Part shown: piece after piece, positions 55,430-64,000 of the stretch
How the letters are laid out: each line of letters starts with the position of its first letter
Position numbering within the stretch: the stretch's first letter is position 1
DNA from: Nemophila menziesii
Lineage: Eukaryota > Streptophyta > Magnoliopsida > Boraginales > Hydrophyllaceae
Assembly (NCBI GenBank): GCA_029959085.1
Contig: JARWIR010000010.1
Span: 6,965,001 to 7,029,000 of the forward strand
Length of the DNA: 64,000 nucleotides
Reading direction: 5' to 3'
The notes under the pieces: generated by a model
Told to the model about the DNA's origin: nothing
Seen by the model: only the letters and a program-made list of their open reading frames with translations
Databases searched by the model: none
Program-made: the position numbers and the translations under genes

Positions 55430-57285
55430 AACTTATTTCTCGTCACTAATCTCGTTTCTTGATCTCACATGTGAATTTACTCGTTAATACTTCTTATTAT
55501 TACTTTGTGATATCTTATTTTAGTCCCTAAAATTTCAAAATTGGACTATGTACTCTCTCTTAAAAATCGTATGATTTTAGTCCATATACTTTGTAAAATT
55601 GCATTTTAACCTCAAATCTTTTTATATCCTTAAAATTTGAAAAATGGTACTTATGTTTCTCAAAATAGAAAATTTTACAACTAAGTCCCTTAAATTTTGG
55701 AAAATTGCGCTTTTACCCCTATAAAATTTATCTTCTCTTCTAAATTGTTCTTTAATTCTTTTTGTTGTTGACAAAGGGGAGAAAGATCAAAGATACTAGA
55801 TTACACTTGTTAGAAACCTTAAAGTATCTTTGAACACAAATTTGCAAGTGTTTTATGCTTTGAGTAAGGGGGAGAGTTTTTTAAATATATTCACTTATCA
55901 TGTTTACAAAAATTGTTTAAAAATTCCTTTGATTCTTCTAAAACATTTTTATGCTTTTTGTAAGGGGGAGTTACTTCACTTACCAATCGATAACTCGTTT
56001 GAAGGAAAACTTTGTTAAAAAACTCTTTATCGGCAAACTTGTGTTTTCGATTTGTCAAACATCAAAAAGGGGGAGATTGTTGGCCTAAAGTCCTTTAATC
56101 TTGTTTTAATATTTTCCAAATCTCGTTTTAATATCCTCGTAAAAGTGCATTACATGTTACATGGTTTATACTCTCTCTAATTGTTTCTATCTTATATATA
56201 AACCTCTTTTAAGCTTTATTCATGAAACCGGACCGGGTTACCAGTCACAGGACCGGGTTACCGGTGGAAGGAAGTCGTTGCCCAACGGTCAAATGCCACG
56301 TCAATCTAAGCGTTGGACTAAAAGACAAACCGCACCGGTATACCGGTGAGATCACCGGCTAGCCGGTCAGAAGGCAGATTGTGCTTATAAAAGGGAGCTT
56401 TATCACATTCAACACACCACCTCTTACCAATCCAATTCTAATCATTCTTATACATCAATTAGAGGTCTCAAGATATCATAGTATCAATCCAAGCTTGATC
56501 AATCAACTTGTAATATCTACTCAATCAAGGAGTTAATCAAAGAAGCTTCAAAGTTCCAATCAACTCAAGAGAAGTTTTAAGCTTAGAGTTATATCCTCTC
56601 TTTAGGAGTTCATCACTATTAATAAACCTTTCAAACACTTGTTTCTTCCTCTTAGTCTAGTCTTTGTAATAGATAGATTAAGAGAGTGTGTGAGTATAGG
56701 GATTATACTTGGTGTCCTTGTGTTGCGATAGCACAATAGTTTGTCCTTCATGGTATCGAAGAGGTTGTAAGGGTTATTGTGTTCTCGACCTGGTTAAGAG
56801 AGACACGGGAGCTTAGTGAAAAGCTTGAAATCCTAAGGAGGCTTCCTTAGGTAGTGGATGTAGGGATAACCGAACCACTATACATCGTTGTGTACTTTCT
56901 ATCCCTACTCTATTTACTTTCCGCACTTTATATGTTTGATTATATGCTAGTATAAATATCGTAGTAATCATTATCTAGTTAATCAAACTTATTGTCATCT
57001 AGAGTAGTAAGAGAATAGAAATTCGATTTACTTGTATCACGTATATATCAAACCTCTAGCTTATCCATTGCATGATCACATAAGAGTTTGATATATCAGT
57101 TGACTTATAAGTTTCTTGTTTCACTTATATATCTAACCTCTAGCTTATCCTTTTCATGATCCCGTAAGAGTTTGACATATTAGTTAACTTAGTAGTTTAT
57201 CTCTAAAACTTATAATTGTCCAAAAGATTTTTAATTAGGCATTAATATTATTAGTAATCCTATTCACCCCCCTCTAAGACTTTCA
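55430..57285 (+). mobile_element. 3' part of a SIRE-like non-coding LTR element
   Basis: Plus-strand relative of the element at 8475-12198. About 650 bp of internal sequence contain the 'TTAGTCCCTAAAATTTCAAAATTG' type modules (55510-55720) and three AGGGGGAG tracts (about 55868, 55962, 56068). A full LTR follows. The left boundary, against the Athila-like integrase, is approximate. No 5' LTR, PBS or coding region is present. Confidence 0.75.
56078..57285 (+). repeat. 3' LTR (1,208 bp) of the second SIRE-like element
   Basis: Begins TGTTGGCC directly after CATCAAAAAGGGGGAGAT and ends CACCCCCCTCTAAGACTTTCA. TATAAAAG at 56386-56393. Palindromes ACCGGTATACCGGT (56334-56347) and ACCGGCTAGCCGGT (56354-56367) lie 19-52 nt upstream of it. 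The last ~140 bp match the LTR at 8475. The frame at 56161-56349 is not a gene. Confidence 0.85.
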
Positions 57286-57663
57286 ACATCCCAAGAAATA
57301 ACAATGGATATCATGTGCGATACACCAGTTGAAGGAGAAACAAATGCAATACTCAGAGCTGTCCAGGAAAGCGATGGTTACTCGAATAAAAGGAAATTAA
57401 TATTGTCTGATAACCTTGAATGTATTCAAGGTAATAAGCGGGTGTCAGCAGCAAGTTGGAAGATCCATCCTATTCTTAGGAAGATCGTTCAAAAGGCGGG
57501 GGATTTACATCCTATTGAGTTTCATTTCATCAATAGGAAATTTAACTGTCTGGCGAATAAACTTGCAAAAAACGCTAGGCACGGAGCGTTGGAGTGTTCT
57601 AGATCATCCACTTTGGTTAATCGACTTCGGTTAATAACTTCTGGAACAATAAAGGGGATTTAG
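57286..57663 (+). pseudogene. LINE RNase H-like domain fragment
   Basis: Frame from ATG 57304 to TAG 57661. It carries EGETNAILRAVQESDGYSNK, KLILSDNLECIQGNK and FHFINRKFNCLANKLAKNAR, the latter parts of the RVT_3 (RNase H-like) domain: Glu-containing helix, catalytic Asp strand (LSDN), and a final 'N..A..LAK.A' helix. It is the C-terminal end of a LINE different from the one that follows. It begins directly after the SIRE-like LTR, which probably removed its upstream part. Confidence 0.65.
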
Positions 57664-60440
57664 ATGATATTAATTAAACCACAATCACCCTTATACCAAA
57701 AATTAGTAAACCTACTAATATTAAACACTATAGACATATCAGCTGCTCTAATTTTATCTATAAGATCATAGCTAGAATTTTGGTCAATAGATTACAACCC
57801 TATATGAATTCACTAGTTGGGGAAAACCAAAGTACCTTTATCCCAAATAGAGTAATTCAAGAAAATACCATGATTTCTTATGAACTAATAACACATATCA
57901 AAAGAAGGAAAACAACCAAAAAAATATGGTAGCTATTAAAGCTGATATTCAAAAAGCTTATGAGTTCATAGAATGGGATTTCTTACAAGATCTCTTGATT
58001 AAAATGGGTTTCAATAAAGATTGGATAAGGAAATTAATGTTTTGCATATCCTCTATAACATACTCTATTATTATTAATGGTGAAAGTCACCAACTTAAAA
58101 ATCCTACTACAGGCATTAGACAAGGTGACCCCCTATCATCCTTGATATTTTGCCTAATCTCACAAACCCTAAATGATCTGGTTAGGGATAAAAAAGCGAA
58201 AGAACTTATACAAGGTATTAAAATAGGAAACAACTGTCCTGAAACCACTCATCTCCAGTTTGCTGATGACAGCCTATTCTTTCTTAAAGCTGATAATGTT
58301 AAAATACAATCCTTTATGGATATTATGAACATTTATAAGAATGGAACTGGCCTTTCTCTAAATCTCAATAAATGTGGGGTTATTTTTAGCCCTAATACAC
58401 CAACATTTCTCCAAAATGTTATGGCAGCTAGATTGAATATAAAAACTTATAACCTTGGAAATTACCTAGGCATTCCAACAGAATGTAGGAGATCAAAATT
58501 AAAAGACTTTCAATTCCTAATTGATAGGGTCCTCAAAAGATTGGAAAATTGGAAAACCTTATTCCTATCAAAGGGAGGAAAGAGGTCCTCATTAAGGCCA
58601 TTATACAAAGCCTACCAAATTATATGATGTCTAATTTTATTTTTCCAAAAAATATTATTAATCAAATACACTCTATCATTGCACAATTTTGGTGGGGTGA
58701 TAAAGGGAAAAAAGAATACATTGGGCTAAATTGGATCTCTTAACCATTTCTAAATTTGAAGGTGGTCTAGGTTTTAGGGACCTTCGCCTTATGAACAAAG
58801 CACTACTAGGCAAACAAGCTTGGAATATTGCTAATAAAAAATATTCTTTACTTTATAAGCTTTTAAAAGGAAAATATTTCCACAAGAGTGATTTCCTTGA
58901 AGCCAAATTAGGAATCTCTCCTTCCTGGGGATGGAGGAGCGTCGAGCAACCTTTGATAAAAATATAAAGTGGAAAATTGATAATGGTGCCAATATTAATT
59001 TACATGAACATAGATGGATTAATAATCAACAAAACATTAATAAAACTAATAATCCTTCTATTACAAGAGTTGATCAACTTATAACAAGTGATAAAATTGG
59101 AATATTAATCTTATAAGGCAAATATATAATAGAGAAATTAATGATAAAATTGAAAGAATGTTCATACCAAATATGAATTGTGAGGATCTTTTTTGCATTG
59201 ACTTCTGCAAAAATGGGAATTATACTATTAAAGAAGCATACCACCTACTTAAAAATGAAGAAATCCAAAAAGATGATATTAAAAATCAAAATATACCAAC
59301 AATCTCTATCACTAGAGGAAAAGAACTGTGAGACCTAATTTGGAAAATGGAAACCCCAAACAAAATTAGGAACTTCATGTGGAGGGCAATTAGAAACCTA
59401 TTACCCACTGAAGAAAATCTGTTTAACAGAAAGTGTAGTGATACAAATATTTGCAAGTTATGTAACAATAATATTGAAACAATTGAACATATGATGTTTA
59501 GATGCCCATGGGACAAAAGTGTATGGTTTACTAGTCCATTAAATATCAAAACTGATAATGATAGCATAAATAGAATTGATCAATGGCTTTTAAATTATAT
59601 ACAACTAATAACATCTACTTTTCAAAAGAAGATAGAATTTTAGAACTTATTTGCACAATTACTTGGCAAATTTGGAAAGACAGAAATAAATTTATCTATA
59701 ACAATAAAAAATGTGACCCTCTTATCACTATAAAAAATTCTAGAGAAGCATGAAAAGAATATTATTGAATATCAAACCCTAATGATACGAATTTCATGGA
59801 TAAGGTTAATGGGCTTGATAACACCAACCAAACCACAAACAATAGTATTAGTAATAATACCTTTACTAATAATAAATTTAAAGATAAATAAAAAAAACCA
59901 CCACCTAATAAATTTAAGATAAACTGTGATGCTGCTTTTTCAGATAAAGGATCAGCTATTGCATATTTAGTTAGAGACTCTAATGGTAAACTTGTAACAG
60001 GTAAAAGTTGAAAAATCGAGACTGTGTCAGTACTAGAAGCGGAGGCCACCGGGATCCTTAAAGCAACAGAATTAGCTTTAGTCTATCCTTTTGGAAGCAT
60101 GACCATAGAGCATGACGCGACAAAGATCATGAAGCCCCTTCTTAAAGAAACTTTATTCCTAGTCATTCTATTAAGAACATTATTTGTAATATCTATTTTT
60201 AGGCGGAACTATCACACTCTTCTTTTACTCTTATTCCTAAGAGTAGTAATCTTGCGGTTGACTGGGTTGCCAAACAAGAGCTTCTAAGCAATTTGTTTGA
60301 CAATGGGATGTTTCCATCCCCCTCCCCCCCCCCCCCCCCCCCCAAATTAGCAACTATCCTTAGTGTTGACAAGGAACCTATAGGGGTAGGATGACTTTGT
60401 AACCTATTATCTATCTATAATATTGCTTTGAACAAAAAAA
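57664..60440 (+). pseudogene. L1-type LINE, 5'-truncated: RT, zf-RVT, RNase H
   Basis: RT starts at about 57690 (YKIIARILVNRLQPYMNSLV). After a frameshift near 57925, 57926-58570 gives IKADIQKAYEFIEWDFL, GIRQGDPLSSLIFCL and the catalytic FADD (58259-58270). After a further shift near 58570 the frame continues with MMSNFIFPKNIINQIHSIIA and GGLGFRDLRLMNKALLGKQA. The zinc-binding module (59347-59643) has CKLCNNNIETIEHMMFRC. RNase H begins about 59925 (FKINCDAAFSDKGSAIAYLV) and ends with DWVAKQELLSNLF near 60285, where a (C)20 tract follows. The 3' tail is TTATCTATCTATAATATTGC and a short A-run. The endonuclease domain is missing. At least six frame breaks make it inactive. Confidence 0.9.
60324..60343. 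repeat. (C)20 homopolymer
   Basis: Twenty consecutive C within the LINE 3' end, at the place where the related copy at 15490-15510 has TTCCTCCTCAG. Length should be treated as uncertain. Confidence 0.8.
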
Positions 60441-61074
60441 ATACTACCCTTTTCTCTAGATCAGGAATAGGTTAAGTATGAGTTATTGTTTTCCCTTTAA
60501 CTTTCTGTTGTTCATACTTTCTATTTCTACTTCTTGGTGCCTCGACACCTTTCCAAGTCCAAAAAAAAGTAACAACATTTTAACATTTTTTATGTATTGT
60601 TTTTTCCTTTTTTGAGTTATGAAAATTTTCATGTTACTTTTTAGTTATGGGAATTTTCCTGTGACCCAACAACAACACTTTACTACTTATTGAATTGTCT
60701 TTATGAATATTTTTTTGGAATAAAGTAAATTATATGTTATTAATGATATTCTTGTAAATATTCTTGATGTATCAGATCATATTAATTTGTTGATGCCAAG
60801 AAGTTTCGAACTCACGACATCTTAAGGAGAGTAAAAAGTTATTGACGCCAGCCGGATTCGAACCCAAGACCCTTCAAAGAGGGTAAAAAAGTCCATGCAT
60901 TTTAAGGGATTATACACATAGTTTGAGGGTCTATTGAACATTTACCCAATTCACAATTGAACAATTTTCAAACATCGTTATCTCTCTCTAACACATAAAT
61001 TAATCAACTATTATTTTATTTTCATTCTCGTATCCTCACCTATACGCATCTCGCGGAAAGAAAGAAGCAAAAGA

Positions 61075-63602
61075 ATGAATAATACTAAGGCACCGCAACC
61101 AAGAGATACGATAGTCAAGACGCAAACAATTAAAGTTATCGAGGTTTTAATTTCTACTTTCTACATTTAAAATTTAATTTGTATTTTATTTCTTATGTAT
61201 AAATCAACTCACTTTGTGCATTAGATCTTCAGATCTAGAGATATGAAGTAAAACCCATTTCTCATACATCTTTCCACAGAGATTTAGATTATACCTTCTG
61301 ATATGGCGCTAAATACCATCTTTTAATTTATATATGTATTTATAAATAGTATATCGATATCAAATCATAATTCAACTCTTTAATTTTTTTCTATTGTTCA
61401 ATTCTTGCATATTTAGTTTATGGCATTTAACATCTTTACTTAATTTTTTTTAATTAATATGAAGAATGAAAAAGTATAAAAATATTGTTTTTGGTATATA
61501 ATTTTAACTTTACTTAGAGCCCGTTTGGGACTGATTATTTTAGAGCTAAAAGCGCTTTTTGATTAAAATTAAATTATTTATAAAAAATATTAAAAAATAT
61601 TGTGACATCTAAAATCACTTTAAGTGATTATTTTAATAATCACTAATCTAGTGCTTTTCCTATAAGTGATTTTAAGAGTCTAAAATATTGGTATAGATCT
61701 AAAATCACTTTAAGTGATTATTTTGAAAAGCAATCCCAAACGGGCACTTACATTTTTGATACATTAAGAATAATTATATTTAATTTTAGTCTAAAAAAAG
61801 TTAAATTCTTTTTTGTCAAATAATAATTAATATTCAAATTAAAAAATAAGAAAATTTAGAATAAAACTAAAATAATACTTAATAGAATAACATAAATTTT
61901 GCCTAAAACTTACAGAGAATGTTATAAAACTTATACATAAAAAGCTAAGTAAGACCCATGCAGTCCTTCATAAGGGGTGAGTACGGACAAAAAATTCACG
62001 AGTTTATTAAATCAAACCGGGCACATTTAATGGTAGACATCTAATTTAAAACACCGATGTAGTAATCTTTGATGTATTCATACCGATCGATAATCTGTAA
62101 ATTTTTTGCGAGGTCTTGACGAGTCAGTTAGATGCTCGAAGGTACCCCAAAGCTGCCTAACATTTTTTTTGAAAAATTGGCATTAGGTTAATGTGTTTAT
62201 GGTTTATTATGCTACTGACTAATGTATTTACTATATTATAGGGTGCTATTTTTTAAATAATACTAATGGTATTATTATTATTTCTTTCTCATTGTAGGTT
62301 GCTGGAGTAGACTCTAGTAATGGTGCTACGACCAAAGTATCTTGTATTCTTCCTGAAGCAATCATATTTAGCATCCTCCTATGCCTTCCAACAGATGTTT
62401 TATACAATGTAGCAATATATGTTTGCAGAATGTGGTATAAAATTATTCGTAGCCCTGTTTTCATCTTCTCCCATCTCAATAAATCAACTCGTGGAGTCAT
62501 CATTCAAAATAGGTCTTTAGAAGCATTGTATGTTGAGAAAATAGGAAAGTGCAAGATCGGGGTGAAATTGATCATGGATTGTCTTGGTTTTGTTGAGGCT
62601 AGTTGTAATGGCCTAGTTTTGTCTTCTGATATAGATGAGAGAAATTATTGTTTCTATGTTTCGAATCCAGTTACAAAGCAACAGTTGAAGTTGCCTCCAT
62701 TTCCTCATTATAAATACGCTAGAATACCATGTACTCTTGCATATGCAAATTCATCTGGAGTGTACAAAGTGATATACTGGAACATTGCTCCTATTAGAAT
62801 ATTGACTGTAGGTGTAGATCGGAGGTGGAGATTAGTCAATAATTTTCATTTAAATTCTATGAGTGTTACCCATGGAACTTCCATAGTCTATGCGGGAGGT
62901 TTTGTGCTTTTTGCTGATCCTTACTTCCCATTTGCTCTTACTTTAGACATTAACACCGAAGCCTTTTGGGAGATTCCTTGTCCACGATGTTACGGGGTTG
63001 AAGGATTTAAACTTATTGCCATGGGGGATTCTTTTTCCCTTGTGATGATCAAAGAGAACAATTTATGGGAGGTTTTGGTATTGGTTGACCCACAAAATGG
63101 ACAATGGGAAAAGTTAGCGGACATCGATTTCAGTAGTACACCAGAAAATGGTCCTAGTCCTGTTGGATGGTTGAAAAGTAGGGAGTTACTATTGTTCAGG
63201 CTAACAAATATTTTTAAAGGTGTAAATTGGATAGTTTACAATATTCAAACTGGAGAAAATTATCCATTTAATGTGGATGAGATGAAATATATACATTCAG
63301 CTATTTGCTCTCATACAAACAGTTTAATTACATTGCCTATGGAAAAGAAACATAGCTCTCGCTCGATAGGAAAAAGAGAAACAGGTTGATTACTTTGAAC
63401 ACTCTTCTGTTGATTAGATATTAAGTTTGAATTATGATTAGTATTATTTTGACGATGTTCTTATGTTATGGCTACAGATCCAGCCTTGAAAGAAGAGATC
63501 GATAAACGAAGAAGTCGAAGTTCAAAGACTCCTTCCAAAAAGCTTGTTGATTACCTCATGCTCCCCTGTATTAGAATAAATAAGAAATATTATGAAAAAT
63601 AA
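61075..63602 (+). CDS. F-box protein with F-box-associated domain, copy 2 (intact, 426 aa)
   Basis: Three exons: 61075-61143, 62298-63384, 63478-63602, total 1,281 nt ending in TAA. Introns have GT-AG ends (donor GAG|GTTTTA, acceptor CTCATTGTAG; donor ACAG|GTTGAT, acceptor GGCTACAG) and the reading frame is kept across both. Exon 1 encodes a short hydrophilic lead (MNNTKAPQPRDTIVKTQTIK). The F-box lies at residues ~40-80 (ILPEAIIFSILLCLPTDVL, VCRMWYKII). An F-box-associated domain follows (CNGLVLSSDIDERNYCFYVS, NPVTKQQLKLPPFPHY, FPFALTLDINTEAFWEIPCP). Exon 3 is basic (KRRSRSSKTPSKK), possibly a nuclear-localisation segment. By family it would bind SKP1 and present a substrate to an SCF ubiquitin ligase; the target is unknown. 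Against copy 1 I count about 8 amino-acid and 5 silent changes. Confidence 0.85.
61517..61747. mobile_element. Tourist-like MITE, 231 bp, in intron 1 of F-box copy 2
   Basis: Ends GAGCCCGTTTGGGACTG and, reversed, GTGCCCGTTTGGGATTG, a 17-bp inverted repeat with two mismatches. The target duplication TTA (61514-61516, 61748-61750) is single in copy 1 (38522-38524), which is the empty site. TWA duplication and the GCCCGTTTGGGA end fit PIF/Harbinger. The interior has repeated TCTAAAATCACTTTAAGTGA phrases. Confidence 0.93.
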
Positions 63603-64000
63603 TAGAGTATTATCTTCCTTTCTCGACTAAGCTCTTCCGTGCACATTTTCTCCTTTTTTAGTTTTTGTGCGTAAGTTAGTCATTGATCATAATTGTTTAT
63701 GATAATACTATGTATTGAACGAATTCCCTTTGTTCATGCGTTTTTCTTGATCATGGTTTGTCCCTGAGATTTGTTACAACTTTATTTCTCTTTATGACTC
63801 GCTCTTGGCAGGTCTAGTCCTCCCTCTCCGACAGGAATGATTATATCCAAATCTTATTTATGTTGGTATTTGTTATTGGAAATATTTTATTTGGTCTCCC
63901 TATTTGCAGTAATTTTGTATCTTGGATTTACGAGATTGTGTAGTAGGTTTACATATGTACAATACTTTTTCTGTTAAATTTTGTTAAGGGAAATACAAGA

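Larger units (their letters stand above)
48170..55430 (-). mobile_element. Athila-like Gypsy retrotransposon, 3' half (minus strand)
   Basis: Read on the minus strand: end of integrase (55424-55068), a GC-rich palindrome array (54905-54485), an envelope-like ORF (54092-52759), a non-coding 3' region, a polypurine tract GTTTGAGTTGGGGGTCT (to 49733) and the 3' LTR (49732-48170). The order integrase, extra ORF, LTR is that of Athila-type Gypsy elements. The gag, protease, RT and 5' LTR are missing; the element is cut at about 55425-55440 by another LTR element. A solo LTR of the same family is nested in the 3' region (50176-51743). Confidence 0.8.
60697..64000 (+). repeat. Segmental duplication, copy 2
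   Basis: Matches 37701-40324 plus 46017-46463. It lacks the Copia insertion and carries an extra 231-bp MITE in intron 1. Runs to the window edge. Confidence 0.95.

Overview
The window looks like a transposable-element-rich, AT-rich intergenic part of a flowering-plant nuclear genome, probably a eudicot. The basis is plant-type Copia elements primed by initiator Met-tRNA (TGGTATCAGAGC), an Athila-like Gypsy element with an envelope-like ORF, plant L1-type LINEs with zinc-binding RT and RNase H ends, hAT/Tourist/Stowaway MITEs, and a plant F-box protein with an F-box-associated domain. No rRNA, tRNA, CRISPR or bacterial-type operon was seen. The species cannot be named from sequence alone.

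Layout. 1-8.5 kb: LTR fragment, hAT MITE (1247-1815), decayed LINE RT (minus, ~3170-4470), Stowaway-like MITE (5780-6030), Tourist-like MITE (6739-6998), LINE 3' part (minus, 7020-8474). 8.5-12.2 kb: a non-coding LTR element (minus) with SIRE-like PPT and Met PBS. 12.3-15.1 kb: a 2.7 kb non-autonomous DNA transposon with 9-bp target duplication. 15.2-17.6 kb: LINE tails, a foldback-like repeat, a SINE-like piece, a hAT MITE. 19.2-26.8 kb: Copia element 1, complete with 457-bp LTRs and an intact 191-codon ORF upstream of a decayed gag-pol. 26.9-32.6 kb: rhodanese-like fragment, a 1,535-bp solo LTR, an RZ-1-like (RRM, glycine-rich, zinc knuckle) pseudogene, and further LTR and MITE pieces. 32.7-37.3 kb: an element with ~690-bp inverted ends, holding another 1,535-bp solo LTR and a possible PPR fragment. 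37.7-46.5 kb: F-box gene copy 1, broken by Copia element 2 (40325-46011). 48.2-55.4 kb: 3' half of an Athila-like Gypsy element (minus) with a nested solo LTR and an array of paired GC-rich palindromes. 55.4-57.3 kb: 3' end of a second SIRE-like element. 57.3-60.4 kb: LINEs. 60.7-64.0 kb: F-box gene copy 2, structurally intact.

The main biological story is a recent segmental duplication (37701-46463 versus 60697-64000) carrying one F-box gene. Copy 2 keeps three exons, GT-AG introns and a 426-codon frame. Copy 1 has lost the intron-1 donor (GT to AT) and has a Copia element in exon 3. Each copy holds an insertion for which the other copy is the empty site: the Copia in copy 1 and a 231-bp MITE in copy 2. 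I did not find a clearly new biological system. The most unusual signals are the paired CCGG-centred palindromes shared by two retrotransposon superfamilies, the extra ORF in Copia element 1, and the long-inverted-repeat element with (TA)n at both ends.
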